The notes beneath the pieces were generated by a model. That model was given only the letters and a program-made list of their open reading frames with translations. It did no database searches and had not been told where the DNA came from. Shown one piece after another: positions 17,035 to 25,965 of a DNA stretch of 64,000 bases. The position numbers were made by a program, and so were the translations under genes. Location: assembly GCF_019192735.1 (NCBI RefSeq), contig NZ_JAHTKP010000004.1, forward strand, positions 124,001 to 188,000, in the 5' to 3' direction. The first letter of the stretch is position 1. The number at the start of each line of letters is the position of its first letter. The stretch comes from Kitasatospora aureofaciens (lineage in GTDB: Bacteria; Actinomycetota; Actinomycetes; Streptomycetales; Streptomycetaceae).

Positions 17035-17891
17035 CGCCTGCGGAGGACGACGCGGTGGTCTGCCGCGCCCTGGAGTACACGTTCCACCACGGCCGGGGGA
17101 AGGGCCGCAGCACCAGGGCCGTCGACGGGATCGACCTGACCGTGCACACCGGCGAGGTGTTCGGCCTGCTCGGCCCCAACGGCGCGGGCAAGACCACCAC
17201 GATCCGCGCGATCACCACACTGCTGCCGGTGCCCGGCGGCATGGTCCGGGTCTTCGGCCACGACGCGGCCAGGCGGCGCATGGAGGTCCGCCGCCTGCTG
17301 GGCTACGTGCCGCAGCAGCTCTCCGCCGAGGCGGGGCTGACCGGACGGGAGAACGTGGCACTGTTCGCCCGGGTCTTCGACGTGCCGCGGTCCGAGCGCG
17401 CCGAGCGGGTCGCCCAGGCCCTGGCCGCCGTCGACCTCACCGAGGCCGCCGACCGGATGGCCGCCACCTACTCCGGCGGCATGGTGCGCCGCCTGGAACT
17501 CGCCCAGGCCCTGGTCAGCGCGCCCCGGCTGCTGGTCCTGGACGAGCCCACGATCGGCCTGGACCCGATCGCCCGCACCGGCGTCTGGGAGCGCGTCGAC
17601 GCCGTCCGCCGGGCCACCGGCATGACCGTGCTGGTCACCACCCACTACATGGACGAGGCCGACCGCCACTGTGACCGGATCGCCCTCATGGACCGCGGCC
17701 GGATCCGCGCGCTCGGCACCCCGGCGGAGCTGAAGGCCCAGGTCCGGGAGCAGGATCCGCACCAGACCGACCCCAGTCTGGACGACGTGTTCCGCCACTT
17801 CGCGGGCCGTGACCTGGCCCGCGGCGAGGCCTCGGAAGGAGACTTCAGCGATGTCCGCCGGACCCGCCGCACGGCCAACCGCGTCGGCTGA
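17031..17891 (+). CDS. ABC exporter ATP-binding protein (DrrA-like)
   Basis: The 286-aa protein has Walker A GPNGAGKTTT, a Q-loop in YVPQQLSAE, the signature SGGMVRRLELAQAL, Walker B LLVLDEPTIGLDP and switch His in TTHYMDE. The C-terminal extension is of the daunorubicin-resistance DrrA type, where one exported compound class is antibiotics. It couples by ATGA to the MarR gene and overlaps the permease gene by 41 nt. Confidence 0.95.
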   Translation: MTPAEDDAVVCRALEYTFHHGRGKGRSTRAVDGIDLTVHTGEVFGLLGPNGAGKTTTIRAITTLLPVPGGMVRVFGHDAARRRMEVRRLLGYVPQQLSAEAGLTGRENVALFARVFDVPRSERAERVAQALAAVDLTEAADRMAATYSGGMVRRLELAQALVSAPRLLVLDEPTIGLDPIARTGVWERVDAVRRATGMTVLVTTHYMDEADRHCDRIALMDRGRIRALGTPAELKAQVREQDPHQTDPSLDDVFRHFAGRDLARGEASEGDFSDVRRTRRTANRVG

Positions 17892-18747
17892 ACCTGCCGC
17901 CCCGACCACCCACGGCGCCGCCGCCCCGACCGACGACCGCCCCGACCTCGGCCTGCTGCTCGTGCCCCCGCGCGCCCGCACCGGCTGGCGGCTGGTGCCG
18001 GCCCGGGTGGTGGCGATGTGCGCGGTCGAGCTGCAGAAGCTGCGCCACGACCGTACCGAGCTGTACACCCGGGCCGTCCAGCCGGCGCTGTGGCTGCTGA
18101 TCTTCGGCGAGACCTTCACCCGGCTTAAGGCCATCCCGACCGGCGGGATCCCGTACCTGGACTACCTGGCCCCCGGGATCATCGCCCAGTCCGCGATGTT
18201 CATCGCGATCTTCTACGGCATCATGATCATCTGGGAGCGGGACTCCGGCGTGCTCACCAAGCTGCTGGTCACCCCGACCCCGCGGGCCGCGCTGGTCACC
18301 GGGAAGGCCTTCGCCGCCGGGGTCAAGGCGGTCCTGCAGGCCGTCGTCGTGGTGCTGATCGCCGCGGTGCTCGGGGTCGCCATGACGTGGAACCCGCTGC
18401 GGCTGCTCGGGGTCGTGGCGGTGGTGCTGCTCGGCTCGGCCTTCTTCTCCTGCCTGTCGATGGCCATCGCCGGCATCGTGCTCACCCGGGACCGGCTGAT
18501 GGGCATCGGCCAGGCGATCACCATGCCGCTGTTCTTCGGCTCCAACGCCCTCTACCCGGTGAACCTGATGCCCGGCTGGCTGCAGGCGGTCAGCAAGGCG
18601 AACCCGCTCAGCTACCAGGTCGACGCGCTGCGCGGCCTGCTGATCGGCACCCGCGCCCACCTCCCGCTGGACTTCGCGGTGCTGACCCTGGCGACCCTGC
18701 TCGGCATCACGGCGGCCTCCGCCCTGCTGGGCCGGCTGGCGCGGTAG
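17851..18747 (+). CDS. ABC-2 type exporter permease
   Basis: The 298-aa protein has a 45-residue Pro/Ala-rich cytoplasmic start and about six membrane segments typical of ABC-2 (DrrB-like) permeases. Conserved phrases include YLAPGIIAQSAMF and NPLSYQVDALRGLL. The ATG at 17851 was chosen because GGAAGGAGA precedes it; the overlap with the ATPase gene shows coupling. It presumably pairs with the ATPase to export a hydrophobic drug under MarR control. Confidence 0.93.
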   Translation: MSAGPAARPTASAEPAAPTTHGAAAPTDDRPDLGLLLVPPRARTGWRLVPARVVAMCAVELQKLRHDRTELYTRAVQPALWLLIFGETFTRLKAIPTGGIPYLDYLAPGIIAQSAMFIAIFYGIMIIWERDSGVLTKLLVTPTPRAALVTGKAFAAGVKAVLQAVVVVLIAAVLGVAMTWNPLRLLGVVAVVLLGSAFFSCLSMAIAGIVLTRDRLMGIGQAITMPLFFGSNALYPVNLMPGWLQAVSKANPLSYQVDALRGLLIGTRAHLPLDFAVLTLATLLGITAASALLGRLAR

Positions 18748-18932
18748 CCCAACCAGGGGCGGGGTGGCCGTCCGTCGGCCGCCGCGCGGCAGCCGGCTGA
18801 AACGGCGCAGGGCGATCGCCAGGGCGGGCGGAATGCTTGTGTCCGCCGGATCGGTCGGCGGACACTGGTGCCTGTTGTCCCGGGACGGCCCGCCACGGGG
18901 GTTGGGGTCGCCCGGTGTCGCGAGGGGGAATC

Positions 18933-19541
18933 ATGCTGTCCAGGGGGACAAGTCCGCGTCGCGCTGCCCAGGCGCTGATGTTGGCGCTGGCCGTGAGCGG
19001 GGCGGGGGCTGCTCCGGCGGGTGCTGTTCCGGCGGCGGGCGCGGACGTCAACTACCGCGCGCTGTGCGCCTCGTACGGGATCTATCCGGACACGCCGGTG
19101 GAGACGGGCGGGGTGGCGGCGATCACCGGCAAGGCGGACCCGCCGAACAGCGGGCTCACCCAGGGCTGCCAAGTGGCCCCGGATCAGGCCCAGTTGAAGG
19201 TCATCACCTACCACCCGGACCCCACGACCCCAGGCCGCTGGCAGGTGGACCCGCCCAGTGCGGCGCAGTTCAGCTCGTACGGCGCGATCGACGCGCACAT
19301 CCCGTTCGACACGGGCACCGCCGGGCTGTGCGTGCTGGGGCGCCCGAACAGCGTCGACGCGGCGCACGTGACCGGGTACGCGGTGTGCTGGACGGTGACC
19401 GCGAGCAAGACCCTCCCACCGCAGTTCTCCTTCGCGCCGATGACGGACCTGAGCGTGTTGTCGGTGGACGAGCCGCCGTACTGCGGCTTCGCCAGGCCGG
19501 GGCCGGACGGCGGCTCGGCGTGCAACCCGGGCGTGTGGTGA
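18933..19541 (+). CDS. Small secreted cysteine-rich protein
   Basis: The 202-aa protein begins with a Sec signal peptide (about residues 1-34, PRRAAQALMLALAVSGAGA core). The mature part has six cysteines, fitting three disulfide bonds, and no family I recognise. GAGGGGGAA precedes the ATG. Its stop overlaps the GTG of the downstream HTH regulator by 4 nt, an odd coupling of an exported protein with a cytoplasmic regulator. Confidence 0.8.
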   Translation: MLSRGTSPRRAAQALMLALAVSGAGAAPAGAVPAAGADVNYRALCASYGIYPDTPVETGGVAAITGKADPPNSGLTQGCQVAPDQAQLKVITYHPDPTTPGRWQVDPPSAAQFSSYGAIDAHIPFDTGTAGLCVLGRPNSVDAAHVTGYAVCWTVTASKTLPPQFSFAPMTDLSVLSVDEPPYCGFARPGPDGGSACNPGVW

Positions 19542-20608
19542 CGTCCGCGCCGCCGGTGCCCTCGCTGACCCGCTGGGCGCTGTCGCCCGACGCGGACCTG
19601 GTGTACCGGCTGCTGGTGCACAACGGCCCGCTGGATCCTTCCTCGGCGGCGCGCGAGCTGGGCATGGCGCGGCGCCGGGTCGCGTTGGCGCTGGAGGAAC
19701 TGGCCGCCGCCGGGGCGGTCACCCCCGGCACCGGCACGGCTGGTGCGCGGCGGTGGTGCGCGGTGGCGCCGCCGGTCCTGCTGGAGCGGTTGCGGCAGCG
19801 TGGGCGGCCAGTGGTGGATCCGCTCGCGGTCGCGCGTCGGCACCTGGAGGCGGTGACGGGCACCGAGCTGTCCTGGCCGGCCGGTCCGGCGCCGCGCGTG
19901 CGGACGTTGGGCAGTGCGGAGGCGATACGGCAACGGGTGGAGGTGCTGCGGGAGCGGCAGCGCGCCGAGTTGCTGACCAGCCATCCGCCGGACGGGCGGC
20001 CGTCCGCGGAGGCTGTGGTGGTGGGCGAGGAGACGCTGCGGCTGCTGGCGCGCGGCGTGGCCGTCCGTACGCTCGGAACCGCTTGCGGGGACACGGAGTT
20101 GGACCGCTGCCCGGAGCTGGTGCGGCTGGGCGGGGTGCGGCGGGTGGCGGACGCGGTGCCGACCAAGCTGATGATCTTCGACCGGCGGGTGGTGTTGCTG
20201 CCGGCCGACCCACTGCGGGCCGAGCGGGGTGTGCTGGAGGTCGCCGAGCCGACCCTGGTGGCGACGCTGGTGGGGGTGTTCGAGCGGGCCTGGGAGCGGG
20301 CGCGCGATCCGGGACCGTCGGTGCGGGTGGTGCTGACCGGCCGGGAGCGGCGGCTGGTGGAACTGCTGCTGGCCGGGCACTCGGACGCGACGGCGGCGGG
20401 GCGGCTGGGGGTGAGCGTGCGGACGGTGGGGTACACGCTGCGGCACCTGATGGACCGGTACGGGGTGGACAACCGGCTGCAGTTGGGGGTCGTGCTGGCC
20501 ACGGGGCTGCCGTCGCTGGCCTCCGCCCTGCCGGCCCCTGCCCCGTCCCCTGACCCGTCGATGTCCCCTGCCCCTGCCCCGTCCCCGTCGCCGGAAGGGA
20601 CACCGTAG
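19538..20608 (+). CDS. TrmB/LuxR-type two-HTH transcriptional regulator
   Basis: The 356-aa protein has a TrmB-like winged helix at residues about 10-60 (VYRLLVHNGPLDPSSAAREL) and a LuxR HTH near residues 265-325 (LTGRERRLVELLLAGHSDAT, then AAGRLGVSVRTVGYTLRHLM). The middle resembles the phospholipase-D-like sensor of Streptomyces TrmB/LuxR proteins. The C-terminal 25 residues are a Pro/Ala/Ser repeat. The GTG at 19538 overlaps the secreted-protein stop (GTGA). It may regulate its co-transcribed partner. Confidence 0.88.
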   Translation: MTSAPPVPSLTRWALSPDADLVYRLLVHNGPLDPSSAARELGMARRRVALALEELAAAGAVTPGTGTAGARRWCAVAPPVLLERLRQRGRPVVDPLAVARRHLEAVTGTELSWPAGPAPRVRTLGSAEAIRQRVEVLRERQRAELLTSHPPDGRPSAEAVVVGEETLRLLARGVAVRTLGTACGDTELDRCPELVRLGGVRRVADAVPTKLMIFDRRVVLLPADPLRAERGVLEVAEPTLVATLVGVFERAWERARDPGPSVRVVLTGRERRLVELLLAGHSDATAAGRLGVSVRTVGYTLRHLMDRYGVDNRLQLGVVLATGLPSLASALPAPAPSPDPSMSPAPAPSPSPEGTP

Positions 20609-20774
20609 CGCGGGCGGGAGCCGGTGTCCGGGCCGTTCCGGGGGCGTTTTCGGGGGCGTTGCAGAAATCGGCAACGGGTCGGCCGGCGGGGCTGTCCGGG
20701 CGGTCGGGGTCGCGGTGAGCATCGTGCCCAGCCCCGATCGGGGGACCTCCGGAACGCAACGACAAAGGGGAACC

Positions 20775-21404
20775 ATGTTCAGCCTGTTCAAGCGCACTGC
20801 GGTGGCCACCGCCGCGGCCGCACTCCTGGCCACCGGCTCGGCCGCGCTGGCCTCGCCCGTCAACGCGGCGCCCGTCAACGCGGCGCCCGTCAACGCGGCG
20901 CCCGTCAACGCGGCGCCCGCGAAGGCGTCGGACTCCGACCGCCTCGCGGACACCGGGATCATCCCCGGGACCTACTACATCAAGAACGTCGGCACCGGCC
21001 GCTGCCTGGACGCCTTCTACAGCTGGGGCGGGGACAACGGCAACCCCGTCGGCCTGTGGGACTGCAACGGCGGTATCAGCGAGCAGTGGCAGATCAGCTA
21101 CACCACCTCCGGCGGGTATTTCAACATGGTGATGGTGAATGCCCGCAGCGGCCGCTGCCTGGACTATCCGGGCGGGGCGAAGGGCTTGCAGTTCCGGCTG
21201 TGGGACTGCAACGGTTACCTCAGCCAGCACTTCTGGCCGTACTACCACAGCGACACCGACAACTACGAGGTCTCCGTCGAGAGCGGGGGCGGCGGCCTGG
21301 ACATGGATGCCTACGCCTCCGACGGCGGCGGCAACGGCAACCGGGTCGGCCTGTGGGACATCACCGGCAGCCCGCTGCAGCGCTGGGTGTTCGTCCAGGT
21401 CTGA
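20775..21404 (+). CDS. Secreted ricin-type beta-trefoil lectin
   Basis: The 209-aa protein has a signal peptide at residues 1-28, then four copies of PVNAA and one ricin-B type trefoil. The three subdomains carry GRCLDAF, GRCLDYP and GGLDMDA with WD/W-type hydrophobic closures (EQWQIS, QHFWPY, LQRWVFV). It probably binds extracellular glycans; no catalytic domain is attached. GGGGAA precedes the ATG. A strong terminator follows. Confidence 0.88.
   Translation: MFSLFKRTAVATAAAALLATGSAALASPVNAAPVNAAPVNAAPVNAAPAKASDSDRLADTGIIPGTYYIKNVGTGRCLDAFYSWGGDNGNPVGLWDCNGGISEQWQISYTTSGGYFNMVMVNARSGRCLDYPGGAKGLQFRLWDCNGYLSQHFWPYYHSDTDNYEVSVESGGGGLDMDAYASDGGGNGNRVGLWDITGSPLQRWVFVQV
20856..20915 (+). repeat. 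15-bp tandem repeat, four perfect copies
   Basis: CCCGTCAACGCGGCG is repeated four times without mismatch at the signal-peptide/mature junction of the lectin, encoding PVNAA four times. Perfect identity indicates a recent expansion or ongoing slippage. Confidence 0.95.
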
Positions 21405-21419
21405 CGGACCACCACACCG

Positions 21420-21464
21420 CCGGTGCCCGGCACACGCGACCCGCTCGCGTGTGCCGGGCACCGG
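21420..21464. terminator. Perfect 20-bp stem terminator
   Basis: Positions 21420-21439 pair exactly with 21445-21464 around the 5-nt loop CCCGC, directly after the lectin stop. It is one of the strongest intrinsic hairpins in the window. Confidence 0.9.
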
Positions 21465-21580
21465 CTCGTCCGTACCGTCCTCGCCGATCGTGTACGCGTT
21501 TCTCCCGGCGAATGCCGCCACGCCGACAGCCGGATGGCGCTAGCCTCGCCGCACGGGGCAGGAACGGGGAAGGGACGGCG

Positions 21581-24319
21581 GTGGCCGAGCAAGTGAACGG
21601 GCTCCCGGGGCGGGACAGCGATGTGGCCGGGTCCGGAGGGCCGGACCGGCCCGCGCTGCACGAGCGGGAGGCGGAGATCAGGTCGACCGCGGAGGCGGTA
21701 CGCTCCGTCTGCCGGACGGCGGAGGTGCAGGGCGACGTCGCCGTCGGGGAACTGCTGCTCTACGTCGGCCCGGCCGGCCTCGGCAAGACCTCCCTGCTCT
21801 CCGAGGCGCGACGGCTGGCGAAGCGCGCCGGCTGTACCGTGCTCTTCGCCCGTGGCGGCGAGCAGCGCCGCAACGAGCCGTTCCACGTGGTGCGCCAGCT
21901 GCTCCAGCCCGCACTCGCCGGACTGCCCGCGAGCGAGCGGGAGGAGGTCTTCGGGCACTGGTTCGACATCGTCGGACCGGCGGTGGGCCTGCTGCCACCC
22001 GCCGGACGACTCGATCCCCAAGGGGTGCGCGACGGCCTGGACTTCGTCCTGATCCAGCTCCTGCGGCGGCGGGCGCCACTGGCCGTGATGGTCGACGACC
22101 TGCACTGGGCCGATCCGGAGTCCCTCGGCTGGCTGGCGGGATTCACCGTCCGCTCCCGGGAGCTCCCGGTCCTGCTCGTGTTCGCCTGCCGGGACGAATT
22201 CCCCGACGGCACTTCGGACTTCCGCCGGAACGTCTTCGGCCGGGCGGACCGCCTGCACGAACTCCGCCCGCTCCAGCCCGCCTCCGTCGCCGGCCTGGTC
22301 CGCGCCTCGCTGGGGGACGCCGCCGAGGACGCGTTCTGCCGCCACGTGTGGGCGGTCACCGGCGGAAACCCCTACGAGACCGCCGAGTTGCTGCGCGAGG
22401 TCCGTGACCAGCGGCTGGACCCGGTCGACACCAACGCGGGCCAGCTGCGCGAACTCGCCGCCGAGGCCATGGGAATGACCCTCGGCCACTGGCTCGACAG
22501 GCTCGGCCCGAGCACCCTCAGGTTCGCCTGGGCCGCGTCCCTGCTCGGCACCGGCATCCGCCAGGACCTCGCGGGCGCCATCTGCGTCCAGGGGCCGGAT
22601 GCCGCCGCCGAGTCCGTCCGGGAACTGCGCCGGCACCGGGTTCTGACCTCCACGGCCGACGGGCGCCTGGAGTTCGTCCACCCGCTGATCGCCAGCTCGA
22701 TCTACCAGTCGATGCCGCCCGCCACCCGCACCGGCATGCACGGCGTCGCCGCTACCGAGGTCGAGAACGCCGGCCTGGGCCTGCTGGTGGCCTCCCGCCA
22801 CCTGCTGGAGACCCACCCGGACGGCGACGACGAGACCGTCCGCAAGCTGCGGCTGGCAGCCGCCGAACACCTGGCCATCGGCGCCCCCGAGGCGGCGCAG
22901 CGCTGCCTGCGCCGGGCGATGAGCGAGCCGCCCGACGACGAGGACCGGGCCGCCGTCCTGTACGAGCTGGGCTGTTCGGCACTGCTGACCGATCCCGCCG
23001 CCACGGTCAACCAGTTGCGGCTCGCCCTCGGCGAGGAGTACGGGCTCACCCCCGAACTCCGGGTGGACGCCACCTTCCGGCTCGCCCAGGCGCTGGCCCA
23101 CAGCAACCGGCTCGGCGAGGCCGCGGCGGTCTGTGCCGAGGAGGCGGAGCGCACCGCCGCCGGCCCGGGCCGACGGCGCCTGGAGGTGGCGACCTTCATG
23201 TTCGCGGCCTTCCAGGCGGTGGAGCAGGACGGCCCGGACCGGTCGCGGCGGCTGGCGGAGTACAGCCGGCACCTGCCCGAGGACGACCTGCCCGGGGACG
23301 ACGGCCTGACCGCGGCGGTGTCCGTCCTGCGCTGCTGGGAGCTGGTCCTGCGGGGTTGCGACGTCACCGAGGCGATGGCGCTCGCCGAGTCGGTGACCGA
23401 CGAGGGGCGGCTCCCGCCGGGCCTCGGCTGGACCGACACGACCTGGGGCTTCGAGCTGCCCGGCATCCTGGGCATCAGCTACCTGTACGCGGACCGGGTG
23501 GACCGGGCCGAGGCACTGTTCGGTGAAGCGGTCCTGGCCTACCAGGTCGCCGGGTGGAGCGGCGCCCACCTGGGGTTCGCCCTCTGCCTCATGGGCCTGC
23601 TGAGGTTCAGGAGCGGCGCCCTCGACGAGGCCGAGACGTTCCTGCGGCGCGCGCTGCGGTTGGCGGAGCGCATCGGACCGGGCATCCCCCTGCAATGGTT
23701 CGCCGTCGGAGTCCTGGCGGACACGCTGCTCGCCCGCGGCAGGGCCGACGAGGCGTGGGAGCTCGCGCAGACGTACGCGTTCGGACCGCCGTACCCCACG
23801 GTCATGGTGCTGCCCGACGCCCCCACGCTCTACGGCAGGCTGCTGCTCGCCAAGGGCGACCACGCGGGCGCGGCCGAGGCGCTGGCGGCCGCCGGGGCGG
23901 CCCTGGACGCCCGTGGCTGGCGCAACCCGGTGTGGGCGTCGTGGATCGGCCACCTGGCGCTCGCGGTGGCACCGTCGGACCCGGACCGGGCCCGGGAACT
24001 CGGCGCCGAGGCGGTGCGACGCGCGCGGGAGTTCGGTCCCGTTACGGCGGTCGGCAGCGCGCTGCGCTTGTGTGCGGCGGTCCATGACGGACCGCCCGCC
24101 CTGGCGATGCTGGAGGAGGCCGTCCACCGGCTGGCCGGATCCCCCAGCGGTTACGAGAGGGCCGTCGCCCTGGCCGACCTCGGCTCGGCCCTCGCCGAGA
24201 CCGGCCGGCGGGCCGACGCACGCCATCACCTCGATCGGGCGCTGCACCTGGCGGTCAGCTGCGGCGCTCACGGGCTGGCGGACCGCGCACGCTCCGCACT
24301 GGCCGGCCTGCCGACGTGA
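21581..24319 (+). CDS. Large LAL/STAND-type ATPase regulator lacking C-terminal HTH
   Basis: The 912-aa protein has an N-terminal AAA/STAND ATPase with Walker A GPAGLGKTSLL (about residue 65) and Walker B LAVMVDDLHWADPES. A long TPR-like helical region covers residues about 450-900. This is the architecture of Streptomyces LuxR-family LAL (MalT-like) regulators. Those end in a LuxR HTH, but this protein stops at ALAGLPT and none of the three frames downstream encodes a recognisable HTH. It is either a truncated regulator or a stand-alone ATPase/TPR signalling protein. The GTG was chosen because GGGAAGGGA lies 8-16 nt upstream. Confidence 0.85.
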   Translation: MAEQVNGLPGRDSDVAGSGGPDRPALHEREAEIRSTAEAVRSVCRTAEVQGDVAVGELLLYVGPAGLGKTSLLSEARRLAKRAGCTVLFARGGEQRRNEPFHVVRQLLQPALAGLPASEREEVFGHWFDIVGPAVGLLPPAGRLDPQGVRDGLDFVLIQLLRRRAPLAVMVDDLHWADPESLGWLAGFTVRSRELPVLLVFACRDEFPDGTSDFRRNVFGRADRLHELRPLQPASVAGLVRASLGDAAEDAFCRHVWAVTGGNPYETAELLREVRDQRLDPVDTNAGQLRELAAEAMGMTLGHWLDRLGPSTLRFAWAASLLGTGIRQDLAGAICVQGPDAAAESVRELRRHRVLTSTADGRLEFVHPLIASSIYQSMPPATRTGMHGVAATEVENAGLGLLVASRHLLETHPDGDDETVRKLRLAAAEHLAIGAPEAAQRCLRRAMSEPPDDEDRAAVLYELGCSALLTDPAATVNQLRLALGEEYGLTPELRVDATFRLAQALAHSNRLGEAAAVCAEEAERTAAGPGRRRLEVATFMFAAFQAVEQDGPDRSRRLAEYSRHLPEDDLPGDDGLTAAVSVLRCWELVLRGCDVTEAMALAESVTDEGRLPPGLGWTDTTWGFELPGILGISYLYADRVDRAEALFGEAVLAYQVAGWSGAHLGFALCLMGLLRFRSGALDEAETFLRRALRLAERIGPGIPLQWFAVGVLADTLLARGRADEAWELAQTYAFGPPYPTVMVLPDAPTLYGRLLLAKGDHAGAAEALAAAGAALDARGWRNPVWASWIGHLALAVAPSDPDRARELGAEAVRRAREFGPVTAVGSALRLCAAVHDGPPALAMLEEAVHRLAGSPSGYERAVALADLGSALAETGRRADARHHLDRALHLAVSCGAHGLADRARSALAGLPT

Positions 24320-24723
24320 CGCGGGCGGCTCCACCGCTGTGACCCGCCGGTCGGCGCCCGCCCCCTCACCGGACCGGGTGCGGCCCGCCGCCGGAGCCGG
24401 GGAGGACGGGTGTGGCGTGCCGTTGCAGGAGGACCGGCCGCCCGCTCCTCGGCCGACTCCTGCCGGCCGGTCCGGGGCGGGCGGACGTGTCCGCTCCGGC
24501 CGGTGTTCGGTGTCGCCAATGGGATCGCCTCCGCCTCCTGCTCATCCGTGCGTGTAGCCCGGCCCGGGAAGGGCAAACGCGGGTCATGGACGACCAGCAG
24601 GCGGTCCGCCTGGCCGCACGTGGGACAGCGCCATGGAACCCGGTCGTCCGGGCGGCCCGTGGTGTCGCGCGGGATGACGGTCGGGACGGCACGCCGCCGT
24701 CCCGACCGGATCGGGAGCCCGTC
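24320..24723. other. 404-bp gap without a convincing gene
   Basis: No frame here has a good start, ribosome site and family resemblance. On the minus strand around 24560-24660 a CPTCG zinc-ribbon-like phrase occurs, but the frame continues into low-complexity sequence and antisense of neighbours. No strong terminator or promoter was seen. Confidence 0.4.
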
Positions 24724-25191
24724 ATGCCACGGCCGGCCGAGCACCCCGCGGAGGGGGAGAAGGAACGCGAACGCGGCGACCTGCGGGTCGCGGTGGACCG
24801 CGAAGGGCCGGTGCGGATCGTCACCGTGGCCGGCGAGCTGGACCACGACACGGCGGACGGCCTCCGGGCCGCGCTCACCGGATCCGCGGACGACGGCATC
24901 CAGCGGATCGTGGTCGACCTCGGGGAACTGCGCTTCTGCGACTCGACGGGTCTCAACATCCTCCTGCGCGCCCGCCTCGACGCCGAGACGGCCGGACTGC
25001 GGCTGGAACTCGCCGGTCCGCGCCCGGTCGTGGCGCGGCTGTTCGCGATCACCGGAGCGGACAGCGTGTTCAGGATCCATCCCGATCCGGGATCGGCCCT
25101 GAAGGCGCCGGGCCCGGCTCCGGACTCGGCACCGGGCGCCCAGGGCGACGCTTCCGCGCCCGGACCGATGCGCGGAGGCCCGGATGAGTGA
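24724..25191 (+). CDS. STAS-domain anti-sigma factor antagonist
   Basis: The 155-aa protein has a STAS fold at residues about 18-120. The phosphorylatable serine/threonine site is in [13 protein letters not shown], the conserved RsbV/SpoIIAA motif. A Pro/Ala tail of about 30 residues is extra. It would bind an RsbW-like kinase when unphosphorylated and so free a sigma factor. GGGAG precedes the ATG; longer frames upstream look non-coding. It overlaps the next gene by 8 nt. Confidence 0.9.
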   Translation: MPRPAEHPAEGEKERERGDLRVAVDREGPVRIVTVAGELDHDTADGLRAALTGSADDGIQRIVVDLGELRFCDSTGLNILLRARLDAETAGLRLELAGPRPVVARLFAITGADSVFRIHPDPGSALKAPGPAPDSAPGAQGDASAPGPMRGGPDE

Positions 25192-25663
25192 GGAGGTCAG
25201 GATGGCCACTCCCGGGGCGAATCCGCCGCCGAGCCCTGAGCAGACCAGACGGCTCGCGCTCGGAGATGCTGCCGGCCCGGTGCAGCGCAGCCGCGAGTTC
25301 AGCCGGGCGGCCCTGCTGTCCTGGAGCTGGCTGCCCGCCGCGGACGACGAGCAGCAGGCCGTCACCGAGGACATCCTGCTCATGGTCTCGGAGCTGGTCA
25401 CCAACGCCTGCCTGCACGCCCCCGGAGGTCCCCGCGAGCTGCGGCTCAGCTGGAACGGCACCCGGCTGCGGGTCGAGGTCGCGGACGAGAGCCCGGTGCC
25501 GCCGCGGCTGCGCCCGTACGCGGACCCGGGCCGGCCGGGCGGGCACGGTCTGCGCGTGGTGGACCGGCTGGCCCGGGCCTGGGGCTCGGTGCCGGAGGGG
25601 GACGGGAAGCTGGTCTGGCTGGAGGTGCCGTCCCCGCTCGACCGTCACGTCCGCCGGGGCTGA
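25184..25663 (+). CDS. RsbW-like ATP-binding protein (anti-sigma factor kinase family)
   Basis: The 159-aa protein has the GHKL ATPase motifs: N-box in VSELVTNACLHA, G1 box in VEVADESPV and G2 box in GGHGLRVVDRLA. This is the Streptomyces HATPase_c_2/RsbW family. Two in-frame starts both have good ribosome sites: ATG 25184 (GGAGG) and ATG 25202 (AGGAGG, 5-nt spacing). The latter is the stronger. It pairs with the overlapping STAS gene as antagonist and kinase. Confidence 0.9.
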   Translation: MSEEVRMATPGANPPPSPEQTRRLALGDAAGPVQRSREFSRAALLSWSWLPAADDEQQAVTEDILLMVSELVTNACLHAPGGPRELRLSWNGTRLRVEVADESPVPPRLRPYADPGRPGGHGLRVVDRLARAWGSVPEGDGKLVWLEVPSPLDRHVRRG

Positions 25664-25762
25664 GCCCCGGCGGACGTCACTGCGTGCGAGCGCTGTCCGC
25701 CGCGGCGACCGGAGGACATGTCCTGTGCACTCGGAGAAAAGACAACAAACCAGCCGCAACAT

Positions 25763-25787
25763 GAATCCGATGTCGTACGTCGGGTAG
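25763..25787 (+). promoter_or_regulatory. Possible SigB/SigF-type promoter
   Basis: GAAT-N15-GGGTAG fits the Streptomyces SigB-family consensus GNNT-N14-16-GGGTA. It lies about 180 bp before the sigma-factor gene, in a 302-bp gap that is otherwise empty, suggesting autoregulation. The last base differs from the usual C/T. Confidence 0.45.
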
Positions 25788-25965
25788 AACACGGATGCGG
25801 CGGCCGACGACGATCCGCCGGCCGCGTCGGCACCCGCTGGGTGCCACCGGGACCGTCGCCCGAGGAAGCGCAGGCACCAGGTCCTGGGGGAAGAGAAGCC
25901 TGCAGCAGGCGAGCGAGAGCTCGTCCGCGATGCCGGGCGTTCGCCCCGATGCCCAGGAGATGCAA

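Noticed and set aside
21311..24334. 1007-codon antisense frame over the LAL gene
   Set aside because: Low-complexity translation, no motif, and opposite a gene with intact Walker motifs.
24560..24680. Minus-strand CPTCG zinc-ribbon-like phrase in the gap before the STAS gene
   Set aside because: The surrounding frame has no good start or end and continues as Arg/Pro-rich sequence; too weak to call a gene.
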